Made by a program: the position numbers and the translations under genes
Notes under the pieces: generated by a model
Databases searched by the model: none
What the model was told of the DNA's origin: nothing
What the model saw: only the letters and a program-made list of their open reading frames with translations
From: Hyaloscypha bicolor E
Taxonomy: Eukaryota; Ascomycota; Leotiomycetes; Helotiales; Hyaloscyphaceae
Reading direction: 5' to 3'
DNA length: 64,000 nucleotides
Assembly: GCF_002865645.1 (NCBI RefSeq)
Contig: NW_020194691.1
Coordinates: 310,001 to 374,000, forward strand
In this document: positions 12,790 through 23,600 of the stretch, piece by piece
Layout: every line of letters starts with the position of its first letter
Numbering within the stretch: position 1 is the stretch's first letter

Positions 12790-13940
12790 GTTTAAATATT
12801 ATAATAAGTAAATTGTTTTTAAGGAATCTAATATCTTAGAAAATACTAATATTATCTATTTCTTTAAAAAAGAAAAATCTGTATTATAATTAGCTATTTA
12901 TTTAAAAAAGAAATCAGGATATATATCCAGATACTATAAATATAGCTTTAATATTTTATATATATTAATAGAGAATAATAACTATAGGTTAATTTCTTAT
13001 ATTTTCTAAAGCTTTATATTACTATAGCCGTTTTTAGATTATATAATATAATATCCTTAATTATTATTTCGAATTTCTATTCTATTATAATTAATAAATA
13101 TATAATATAATAGCTTATAAATTATAGCTATAAGAAATATAACTTTTATTTCTATTAAAGTTATATATAAATTATCCAGAATCCGATACTTTCCGAATAC
13201 CTCTTTTATAGCGGCTTTAATATATATTATAAAATAGAGCCTATTAAAGAAAAATAATAATAGCCAGAAAATAAAAAAAAATTCCTAAGTTTTTCTAATT
13301 TATAAATATAAAATTTATAAATCTTTTAAAATTCTAAAGGGACTTTTTAGCTATTTATTTCTTTATAAATAATCGGGTAATATCCAAATTACTTTTAAAG
13401 GAATTAGCTAAAGCTCTCGAGGCTTTTTTATATTATATATTTGAATTAATTCCAATAATAACCTTAAAGAATCTCTATAGCCGAATTAATAATCTAATAT
13501 AATTCTTTATTTTCTTTATTTTCTTTATATTTTTTAAAGATAGAATATCTTATATTTCTTTTCTATTAATATATAGAATTTCTTTTATTTTAATAATAGA
13601 AGAATAAACTATTATAACTATTTCCTTAAATATCTCTTTCTTATAAAAGAAACAATTATAGATTTTTCAAAATCGAAGAATTATCTTTGAAATTATCTCC
13701 GAATAATATCTATTTCTATATACCGAAATATATCCTATAATAAAATAAAATATAAATACTTCGAATTCAAATAACTAAAAATTTATAAATATATAAAAAT
13801 TTCTATTTATTTTTATTTTAGTTATATTATATATCTTTTCCGAATATATCTAATCTATTAATTCCGAAAATTATTCCCGTATTATTAGTATTCTTTTAAA
13901 TTTATATATATTCTCTTTTAATATTATAATAAATCCTTTA
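12790..13940 (-). pseudogene. Unrecognised relic, proximal part, upstream of TIR transposon
   Basis: The minus-strand frame can be followed for about 380 codons with mostly TAA/TAG stops, for example through LRLLLELIQIYNIKKP and IKAAIKEVFGKYRILDN. It runs up to the transposon insertion and appears to resume at 9860. The size and setting suggest a transposase or polyprotein relic, but no diagnostic motif is visible. Confidence 0.35.
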
Positions 13941-14049
13941 ACTAGTAATACTATTATTAAGCTTTTTCCACCTTTTAAACTCATAAAACGATTAGATATA
14001 GATATCTAGGTTTTATTATAATACTAAAACATTATTCTTAGTCTTATAG

Positions 14050-14498
14050 CAGCCAGAGTATATTATATTATATGCCGTTACTATATGGGCTAATACTTCT
14101 TCTAATTAAGCGATCAAGGATCCTGGTTAGCAGCGGTGTGATTATAGTAATTTCGGTAAAATTATAGATACTATAATAAAATCTGTGGCTACAACGTTTG
14201 TGGCTGCATATACTGTACCTTGCTGGAAAATTCCTGTTTCCCGATATCCTCCCGGTTAAGTTAGAGCAACAAGTGGCCCTGTATACAGCCAACAAAATCG
14301 GCCATCCGCTTCCTGGGGAAATTCTTCTGTGTGACAAACTTCCGACTTTTCACTTCCGGCTTTCACTTCTTCTCTCTTTGCGCTATACCTAATCTTATAA
14401 TAACGTCTGTCCCTGCATGCCGAAAAGCAGTTGAAGATTGGAGAGAAGAAGTAATAATTTTATTAACTGTCTATGGCGGTACAGTAAAATTCGAAATC
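14050..14498. other. Left edge of normal-composition island, no gene seen
   Basis: Base composition changes abruptly near 14050-14150 from heavily RIPped to mixed sequence. Short open frames occur on both strands, but they overlap each other and show no motif. Confidence 0.5.
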
Positions 14499-14510
14499 GG
14501 CTTCAGTTCG
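14499..14510. repeat. 12-bp direct repeat flanking LINE fragment, left copy
   Basis: GGCTTCAGTTCG lies directly left of the T run at 14511 and is repeated at 15631-15642. It is a likely target-site duplication of the LINE fragment. Confidence 0.55.
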
Positions 14511-15630
14511 TTTTTTTAATTTTTTTTTATTACATCCTTACTCTATTTAGCTGCTTATGTCAGCGCTATGCAGAGAGCTCTACGTACAGTTCAAGGCCCA
14601 TGGATCCTCCAGTCCTCTCCCCCTTTCTGATAATTGAAATAACAAATGAAAACTTTTGTTTAACTCTAGGAAAACAATCTGTCCACTACTAAACTAGAGG
14701 TCCACTGCCCATTCTTGTGTGTTATCGTTGCATACCCTGGCTCGTTGCCCTTCCTATACCATAGTACCAGGCCCTCACCCTGGCTGTCTTGTTGCTTCTT
14801 GTTGAGTAGTCTGTCCTACCCGTCTTGTGGCTATGGGTTGTATTTTGAAGTTGTGAAGTTGAGGTGCTACCTAGCCCCTGCTGAGCTGGTCGAGGAGTCT
14901 TGTGCTCTCCATGAATGCAACTGCTTTCCTTGCTAGCTTTGAATCACTTAGCAGGGCTGGCACATTCCAAATAGTTGGTTGGCCAAGGTACGTCCGTCTT
15001 TGTGCTCCAAATTGGAAGCAATCACCAAGTATATGAGAGACCGTCTCGTTTGATCTCTGGCACTGACACACGGCTGAGTCTGCCGCTTTGATCTTTTTCA
15101 AGTATGCTCCGAGCCTAATCTTTCCCGACCTCATTTGCACTAGAACTGCCGCTTCTGGTTTTGTGAGTCCTTGATATAGCCGAGCCCCCTTCTTCTGCGA
15201 CTGTATTTCTGATCCGAAATGAGATCTATATTGGTGTCCTGTTGTCTGTTTGGCCCAAGTGATATTCCATCTGTAAAGGATTGCCTCTTTGACTATTCTC
15301 TTGCACGAGGAGAGCAGTTGTTGTACCCATTTTGACTTAGGCGCTCTCTGCCCTATTTGGCCTTTAGCTCGCCATCCTGTGGCCTGCTTGGCTATGAGAT
15401 CTGCTCTTTCGTTTCCTGGTACTCCTGTGTGGGCCGGGATCCAGCAGATCTCTATGGATACCCCTCGCTTTTGAAGGACACCGATAAAATGGATGATCTG
15501 TCTAAGGATCAGTTGCCCCGACTGTCCTCCGGGGCTGTGAACCGATTGTATAGCGGCTTGGTTGTCCACGAATAGTGTGACCGTCTTCACTCCCTTTGCT
15601 GTCACTGCTGTGATTGTGGAGTATAGTATT
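14511..15630 (-). mobile_element. 5'-truncated LINE (Tad1/Jockey-like) 3' end
   Basis: A minus-strand non-LTR retrotransposon tail. It contains an RNase H domain and C-terminal Cys/His motif, an untranslated region of about 350 bp (14520-14870), and an A-rich 3' tail that appears as T runs at 14511-14530 on the plus strand. The reverse transcriptase and upstream parts are missing, as is usual for LINE insertions. A 12-bp direct repeat brackets the fragment. It shows almost no RIP, unlike the LTR elements around it. Confidence 0.65.
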
Positions 15631-15674
15631 GGCTTCAGTTCGGAACACTCAATGATTGAACTTTGGACCCACAT
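14871..15674 (-). CDS. LINE ORF2 C-terminus: RNase H domain and CCHC-like tail
   Basis: An open frame of 267 codons. The RNase H fold is shown by SELKPIL near residue 12 (conserved Glu), LFVDNQAAI near residue 35 (catalytic Asp) and HTGVPGNERAD near residue 82 (His and last Asp). A Cys/His cluster CQCQRSNETVSHILGDC follows near residue 203, as in fungal Tad-type elements. The first catalytic Asp and all of the reverse transcriptase are absent. The assigned Met lies at or just outside the 5' truncation point, so the first dozen residues may be flanking sequence read by chance. Such a fragment would not be autonomous. Confidence 0.75.
   Translation of the reverse strand: MWVQSSIIECSELKPILYSTITAVTAKGVKTVTLFVDNQAAIQSVHSPGGQSGQLILRQIIHFIGVLQKRGVSIEICWIPAHTGVPGNERADLIAKQATGWRAKGQIGQRAPKSKWVQQLLSSCKRIVKEAILYRWNITWAKQTTGHQYRSHFGSEIQSQKKGARLYQGLTKPEAAVLVQMRSGKIRLGAYLKKIKAADSAVCQCQRSNETVSHILGDCFQFGAQRRTYLGQPTIWNVPALLSDSKLARKAVAFMESTRLLDQLSRG
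15631..15642. repeat. 12-bp direct repeat flanking LINE fragment, right copy
   Basis: Identical to 14499-14510. A caveat is that this copy encodes part of the conserved RNase H SELK motif, so either the 5' junction formed by microhomology or the repeat is fortuitous. Confidence 0.5.
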
Positions 15675-16129
15675 TTTATATACGCTAACTATTACGGCTA
15701 GCCCATTTCCCGACCATGTATTCGGTTAACTCCCTGTTCGGTATGTCCCGTAAGATTCTGCGTGGAATTAGCCGATATCGGCGGAGTTGCCTTAATTGAG
15801 AATGTAAATACGAACGGGGAGTGCCTGTTTGCTTAATCGAAATCGATGCCAGTCCGAACACTCAACTATTTTATGTTTGGCCCATCTCTTTTTTGCGTTG
15901 GCACTATTATGGCCAGTTATCTTTTGGACCTTGCTGCCTGAGGACGGCAGGCATCGGACAAAAACTTTCCTCCAGGCCGACACCGATTTCCTATTTGGGA
16001 CACCGGGGGAAAAGTTGTTAACGACGAAGCATAAACAGAGTCTCGTTACCAAATACTATACCTTAACAGCAGACCACAATTTTATAAGAGTGGCCTCTCT
16101 TATCAATTTCGATAATATTAGAAGTCTAT
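15643..16129. other. Normal-composition spacer with a small inverted repeat
   Basis: Little RIP is visible. An imperfect inverted repeat, ACTCCCTGTTCGGTAT (near 15730) against ATACGAACGGGGAGT (near 15808), encloses about 60 bp and could be the remnant of a very small non-autonomous element. An overlapping plus-strand frame at 15829-16131 has no recognisable motif. Confidence 0.4.
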
Positions 16130-17533
16130 AAATCACTTCTCGTTATATCAACTCCTATCCTATCGAATTAAGGATATCCTAAGTATATTAGGAGAATATA
16201 AAACTCAGAGAACTTCCGTTTCTGAATTGCTTAAATACAAGATCAGTTATAATAGCAATGGAGCGTTGTAATAATATTCCCCTATTGGATTAAAGGAATT
16301 AGCAATTATACTGAGCTACTACTTTCCCGAAGAAAAGAATATAAAGGAGAAGATAAGGGCCGCTATTAAGGGATTTCTAAGAGATTAGTATAAAATCATT
16401 AATAATATTCTTAAGGATAAAGTTGAGAACAAATCTCGTTAATTAGTCGAAACAGGTATTTAGTATATAGTCGCAATATAATAGAAGGCATCAAACTATT
16501 CCGATTTATAAGTCTTTACTTGGAATCCTTTTGGGGAAACCTTTAAAAGCAATCAAGGACGGATAAAGTGCCGATACGGTAAGATAGAAACTACCAAAGT
16601 ATCTGCAAATAGAGGAAATATTTGTAAATATTATCGGAAGAATAAATCAAAGATAAGTCTGTTTCCCTTTTGAGCATAAGATACTAATCAAGTAAGTGCG
16701 ATTCTGATTTATGCCCTAATAATAAGCTGCGATTTCAGAGCCTTCCGAAATCTAGAGAAAATATTACCGAACTAATTATCCCATCTAACGATTTTTCCTT
16801 TGAGAAAGACTTCTAGGGAAATTTCAGGTTATCGATATCCAACTCATCGAATACTGCTCAGTATATCGATCAATATTCCGAGGATGGTTCTGTATATTCC
16901 TTATAGAACTATATGGAATTAGTTACGAAACCTGATCTTGCTATTCCAAACAGTGGCTTTTCTGAATGGAATCCAGAGTCCAGTACGTTACGGGCTGGGG
17001 AGACGAATCAGCAGCCTACTGTGGCTACATGCGCGATTGAGCTTGACTTCGACTTCACGCTGCCAGGAATGATTGTTGAGGACCTGGAGCACAACACAAT
17101 ATTCGGTAGGCAGGAGCTGTTTATTCGGAACCACGAAAATCATATTGCAGACTTGATAAGAGCCAATAACGACCTCGAACAGGAGATTGCTGCTCTGGAA
17201 ACGTCCTGGCTTGATATCAGTGAAAGCCACAGCTTTTCGGGTGGAGTTGCAGCCGGATCATCGCTATGGGCCATCTCAGCTCTCATTACCATCGGAGCTA
17301 CAGTCCTGTTCCCTCATAAAGCAGTTGCTGCCAATCTCCAGCAAAGGGCTGAGATTCAAGGAAAGTTTTCAAACGCCCAAAGTGCTTTTGAAAAAGGACG
17401 TACTGAGCTTGAGACGGCTAAAAAAGAACTTGAATGCTTGCAAGCAGCTAGGGATCTCGAAGCAGATCTCCCGTCATTACAGTACGAAGTTGATAAAGAG
17501 CTTGATTTGGCCTTTCAGAGCATGTCGTTATAA
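16130..17533 (+). pseudogene. Unknown gene, 5' two thirds RIP-damaged, 3' part intact
   Basis: The 206-codon open part at 16913-17533 has balanced codons and no RIP. It has an acidic N-terminal half, a heptad-like stretch near residues 75-100, one hydrophobic segment near residues 108-132 (AISALITIGATVLF) that could span a membrane, then a second coiled-coil-like Glu/Ala-rich region to the end. The same frame continues upstream for about 75 codons with only TAG/TAA interruptions at former Gln codons, so 16913 is probably not the true start. Further up, to about 16130, coding-like text continues but the frame is ambiguous. I do not recognise the family. It may be a host gene caught at the edge of a RIPped repeat. 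Confidence 0.55.
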
Positions 17534-17763
17534 GTAGGCAGGCTGTTTCCAAATTGTTTTGGTCTTTATCTTATACTTATTATAATCGGGGTGATTTTTG
17601 CTATTGAGGGCAACTATATAGACTAAGTAAATTTTAGTTCTTGCTGGAGGGCTCTTTGTATATAGGTAGAAATCTTCTTCAAACCGAACTTCCACCCACG
17701 TAATCCCCGAGCTTATTTACTTTCCTATTGGAAAATCTTAAGCAAGATGGGGTGTGAATACTT
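17534..17763. other. Spacer downstream of unknown gene
   Basis: Mixed composition, with a T-rich run after the stop codon but no clear signal. Confidence 0.35.
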
Positions 17764-18049
17764 GTTGAATTGGTACTAGCTTACTAGTTCTTCCAGTACC
17801 AGGTTCAACTACTAATATTAGCTTCGCCACTCTCATTTATAATGGTTTACTATGGAAGCCTATGGAATAGCTCACTATGGAAGCTCAGGGAACGTTTACT
17901 AATTAATATATATGAGTTATCTGATTTATAATATACTGGAGGAAATCGCCACCCACTAGTAGATATATAAGAACTGTACTTTAGATTCCCTCCTCTCCTT
18001 TTTTTTACTCTTTACTCTCCTGTATCTAGTCATTTTACAGATTATCAAC
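17764..18049 (+). repeat. Possible LTR or promoter segment
   Basis: It begins TGTTGAATTGG and ends ATTATCAAC, with inverted TGTTGA/TCAAC ends as in many fungal copia LTRs. A TATA-like TATATAAG near 17967 is followed by a CT-rich stretch. An imperfect hairpin occupies 17764-17811, and CTATGGAAGC occurs twice near 17850-17885. No second copy and no target duplication are visible, so a solo LTR remains only a candidate. Confidence 0.3.
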
Positions 18050-18560
18050 CTCCAATATATCGATTTATCACTAATATATCAATCACTTTCCAATAATTCT
18101 TATCAGGCATATGGAGGAGATATTTGGAGCACCAATTACTTTGGAGGGTCCAGTATCCTATAGTATGTAAAGCAGCTTGTCTGAATGTCAGCCTTAAACG
18201 GCTGGTGGTGGTGGCTTCACCAAAACTGGCTGTCAGCTGAAACTGGTTGTCAGCTGGAAGATGAGGTGTGGCGCTCAATTGTGGCTCACTGACTGGCTCT
18301 GTCCATATTATCCTGCCGTTGCGATGGTGGGAGACGAGTGACGACGTTCCAGCGCCCAGGCACCAGCGTGCTACCACCTGCCGATAGAAATGTTCGAGAA
18401 ACCTGCTCTTACGCCACACGCGTGACCACTATACGCTACACACGTGATTAGGCCTGAGAATCGTGGCTAAGAAAAATATAGCGAGCCCGGGCGTGAACAT
18501 AGTATATTTTAACTCGGTTAATACACATTACTAAATACCGAAACATGTGGCCCCTCTTCT
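18050..18560. other. Normal-composition tail of island
   Basis: GC-richer, non-RIPped sequence. An 18-bp unit (AACTGGYTGTCAGCTGRA) is present twice in tandem at about 18213-18248. A 124-codon minus-strand frame (18045-18419) has no motif and is not called. RIPped sequence resumes near 18550. Confidence 0.4.
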
Positions 18561-18639
18561 TGTAATAGTATAACTCCCGGATTGTATTCTTTTCCTCTCT
18601 AAATATCTTTAAAACTTAGGGCTATATTATTTCATAATA

Positions 18640-20640
18640 AGACCTTTCTTTAAGTATTCCGAATTATAAAAAGACTTTAATAGTTATAATTAAATAAAGG
18701 GGGATAGCCGAAATAGCAATTAGTAATATAAATAAAACAATTAATAATATAATTAATTATAATTTTTTCTTTATTACTAAATAATCTCTTTAGGAAAAAA
18801 TAGTTAAAAAAAAGCAATATATTAATAAGAACTTTATAGACTTAATAAGAAAAAATTTATAATTCCAAAACTAGAGATTTGTTTTATAATATAATATATT
18901 TCGGAATATAAAAATAGATATTATTATAATACAGTTTTTATAATTAATATATCTGTATTTCAGGCCATATTACAATTTGTATTATAGGTAAAAATAACAG
19001 ATACTACTATTATAAATACTATACTAGCGGCCTATAAAATACCAAAAAGTATTTCTATAGATATTTATTAAAGTTTTACTATTATAGGCTAATTAATTAA
19101 AAAGTTCTTATAACCGGTTTTTAATTCCGTTTATAAATCTACTAAAAAGAACTATTATATCTGGAAATTCTTTAAATACTATTGTTCTAGATCTATTTAT
19201 TTAATAAAGGATATCTTTATATAAGGTTCGAAAAACTAACCTGGAATTAAATACTAGAATATAATTAGATTTTATATATTTGAAAATAAACGGCTATTAT
19301 TTACTATAATATTATAAAAGATAACTATCTAGAAAGAAACTTAATATAATAACTGGAATTATAAATTCTATTAATTCTTTTACTAATTTTATATATTTTA
19401 GAAAATTAAATATATATTTAGCTAAGTTTTCTATAATAGAATTCTATTTCTTTAAAACTTTAATAAAATCGAATAGCTTTATAAAGGATTAAAAGAAGTA
19501 ATTATAAGTATATTAGAAAAGAATAGAAAAATATATTATAGAAAATAATAAATAAGTTTTTATTTTATTCTTTTATATTTTATCTAATCTATTTAAAAAA
19601 CACTTTTTAAAGCATTTATATCGGGCCTTAAAAGAGATCTTTTAAGCCGGAAAAAGAATAATAACATAGATATCCGAAATCTATTTATATAGATTACGGG
19701 ATATTTCCTTTTTTAATAAATAAAAAGAGACCTTTTTAATTTTCTTTTTTTATTCGATTCCAGGTATAGTTTTCTTTATTATTATAACTATTTAAGAATA
19801 TATTTGTTTTAATAGTATTAATAGCTAGACTCTTTTAAATCATATAACTAAATGGTATATAATCTATTTAAAACTACTAATATTAGTAAAAAAGAAATAA
19901 AAAACATCTATAAAAAGTAAAAGAAAATAGAAATAGATCTTATTAATACTTCTATTTAAAATATTATAGAGTAGCCTTTTTCTAATTTTAGAAAGAGTTT
20001 ATTTTATTATTTTATAATAATTATTTGTTATAAATATTCTTTTTTTCAAGTTCTATTAAGGGAGATTACTATTTATAAAAAATAGTAAATAGGTTAAAAT
20101 AGAGATATATTTTACTAATATTTTATTTGCTTTTAAATTTCTGACTTTTTTTTATTCCGAATAGTTTTCGAAGAGTCTATAACTTGAACCCATTACTAAT
20201 TAAAATAAAAAGACTAGGCTATTATATATTCGGATTTTGAATTTAATAAATAAAGGTCTAAAACTTATTGGATTTCAAAAGATATATATTATTACTATAT
20301 ATATTAAAGCTGAGCCAATAGCTATAATTATAATACTTTATAATAGAAGAAGCAGCCAGCTATTATAAAATAAAAATATTATACTTTTAGTTATAATAAG
20401 AAATATACGAAGTTATATAATATAAATCCAAGAAAAGAGAGAAAGAGATTAAAACCGGCTTTTATAAAATCGGTATTTCTATTAAATTCCTATTTATTTT
20501 AAGAAATATAGAAGCTATAATAAAACCTCTTTTAATAGAAGCTGTAATAGATATATAAAGGAGAGCCTGATTTGATTCCTTAATTTAGATTAAATAATAT
20601 ATATAATAAAAGTATTAAATCTATATATATTATTTTATAA
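18640..20640 (+). pseudogene. Unrecognised relic with weak similarity to direct repeat D at its start
   Basis: Plus-strand frames with RIP-type stops can be followed for about 2 kb. The best stretch is near 19450-20000, with text such as FKKHFLKHLYRALKEIFQAG and RYPKSIYIDYGIFPF in alternative frames. The first 130 bp resemble the conserved part of repeat D (4040-4180 and 8560-8700), suggesting a related element. No catalytic motif could be recognised. Confidence 0.35.
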
Positions 20641-23600
20641 AATATATAATTATAACTTTATTAAAAATATTATATTTAGAATAGATAATAAAGAATAACC
20701 TTATTAAAACTTCTATTATTTTATATTTTTTTTAATTCTATTAATTAATAAATTTCGGAATATATCTATTCTTTTTATAGTAAATATTATTTATTAAGAT
20801 ATTATAAGTTTTATTTATTTATACTAAAATAAGCCCCTAAATCTAATATCTGCTTATAGCCAAAATATATAAAAGCTATTAATAAGATTCTATTATATTT
20901 ACTATATTAATCTATTATATATAAGATTTATTATTATTATTATTCTAATACGGAATTGAAAGAATTATTACTAAATTATATTATTACGAAATTATATTAT
21001 TAAAATATAACTTCCGAATAATATATTTTACTAGATAAGATATAATTTACAAGATCTCTCTTTTATAAAAAAGGAATTCTTTCTAATAAATACTAGTTCT
21101 GGATTAAAAGAATTCCTTTTAAATTATATGGCTATTAAACTATTTAATAAAAGTTTTCTAATTAAACCCGTAAAAGTACCGAATAATAGAATTTGTTTAA
21201 AAAAATAATCTTTTAAAAAACTCTCTCCTATATTAGAGAAATTACTACCTCTAGTAAATTTCCAGAATAAACTAGTATTATAAAAAAAAAGGAAATATTA
21301 TAAGAATTAAATAGATAGATAATATATAAATATTGAAATATATATTTATTATAAAATATCTTTCTCTAATAATTCTATTATTACCTGATTTATTCAAATA
21401 CTATAATATATAATAAACTTAATAATAAAAAACTATATAAAACTCCTCTAGGCTTAGAAATATATTCTCTATTCTATTATTTAATTATATCTTTAATATA
21501 ATTTAATACTTTAATAATTATCTATTTATAAAGTTAAGAATTTCCTTTAATATTTTAATATATTAAATCTAAATAGTATTAGTCTCTATTATATGATTTC
21601 TATAAATTTTAAGTTTTAATTCAACTAATTTATTTATTTTTAGTAATTATAGAATATTATTTCCGAAAAGTTCTAATAATATTAAAGCTATTATATAAAT
21701 TTATTTATTAGAAAAGGTTAATCTATATTTAAATAATAAAACTATTAAAATATATATATCTATAACTTATTTTATTCTTTTATATTTAATTTATATATGC
21801 CTTTTTAAAGATAATTCTATTAAATAATAATAGTTCTAATAAAAAAAATATAATTTTTATTACCTGTTTATTAAACTTATCTTTATTCGATATCTAGTTT
21901 TCGGAAAGTAATTCTTTAAATAATATATATCTTTTTATTCTCTTTAATCTTCTCCTCTCTTTTTTCTTATTAAGTTTCTTAATATTTTTAGGGAGCTTAT
22001 TCTGGGATTTGGGATATATAAACTAATAATTATTAAAGGAAATAATATAATATAGAAATAATAAAAACATATAATATTTTTTATATTCGGCTATTATAAA
22101 TTACTAGATTTAAAAGTATAATATTCTCCCGATTTGCAATTATATATAATTAATAATATATTAAAATTATAAAACTCTATTATTTCTATAATTTTAAATT
22201 CTATAATTTGTCTTTTTTTTTCTATTATATATTCCGGTTTTTAAACAAATATTATTTAATTATATAAAAAGCTATAATAGCAAATTAATTATTAAAAAAG
22301 CTTTTATTTTTTATATTAATAAGGTTAAAATTTTATATTAATATAAAATCCCTGTTTTAGAAATATTTATTTATCTTAGCTAGAATTTAAAAGAGCTAGT
22401 TCCGGTTTTTTAGGCTTTTTTTTAATATTTTTAATATAATATATTTTCGATTATAATTTGTTTTATATATATTTAATATAAAATATAAAAGGAAACTCGA
22501 AAATCTTACTAATTTACTCTTTTTTATTATAGATCTCATATAGTAATATATTATAACTCTCGATAATTTTATTATTTTATTTTTATTTTTTTATTATATT
22601 TTACTAATAATTAAAATAGTTTTCAATTATATCGCATTTTGCCTCTTTAAATACAAATATTATTTGTAAATCTACTAATATATAAGAGATTTAGAAAGGA
22701 TAATTCTATTTAATATAAATTTAATTATAACTTTTATAATTAGAAATATTATTTGTTTTATTTTCGAAATAAAAAATATTACTAGCCTAATAAAATACTC
22801 TAGTATAATATATATAATTAATCTTATATTATTAGCTTTAGGGAAATATATAAATATAATTATTAATTAATATAGACTTTTATTCGGAATCTTTATATAT
22901 ATATATAAATAGCTAAAACTAATTACTTTAATTAAAAGATTAATATATATAATAGCTAATATAATATTCCAAAAGCTTAATTTATATATTATATCTGGAA
23001 TTATAATAGTAATAATAAATCGATTTGAATTTCTTATAAATAAATAATAGCTAATATAATATATCTTTAGACTAGTACTATTATAAGAGCCTTATTTTTT
23101 TTATTCCTTAAATATATTAATATTTATATAAAATCTTTTAAAAGCTTTATTTAATTTTTATTATTATATTAATAACTATAATATATCTATATAATCCATT
23201 AAAAAAGCTTTTAATATTACCTATAATAGATTTATTTGCGGCTATTTATATTTATATATTTATTATAGGCCTTTATTTCTAATATATTTTTTATTATAAT
23301 AAAAACTATAATATATAAAACTAGTAAAAGAAATATATTATTATTAAATATAATCCATTTATATATTCGGCTATTAAGATCCTAAAAGCCCTAAACCGAT
23401 TAATATATATATATATTAATATCTCTAATATAAATTATATTTCAATTATATAATTAGATTTCTTTTTTATAGCTTAGTAATATTAAAATACTAAAAAAAA
23501 TATTTTTATTTTTATTATTAAAAAGAGAAAAGGATTTACCCGGAACTTCTTTTAATATACTATTAATAATATTAATCTATAGTCCGGAATATAAGCTATA

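Noticed and set aside
15640..15900. Similarity between GAACACTCAA segments at 15643 and 15857 as a duplication
   Set aside because: Only about ten bases match exactly and the flanks diverge.
15829..16131. 100-codon plus-strand open frame with a hydrophobic N-terminus
   Set aside because: It overlaps an 86-codon frame on the other strand and an inverted repeat, and shows no family signal; the hydrophobic stretch alone is not enough.
17764..17811. Hairpin with GGTTCAAC resembling a tRNA T-arm
   Set aside because: No D-arm, anticodon arm or acceptor stem can be drawn around it.
18045..18419. 124-codon minus-strand open frame
   Set aside because: No motif, overlaps the LTR-like segment, and chance frames of this size are expected in a normal-composition island.
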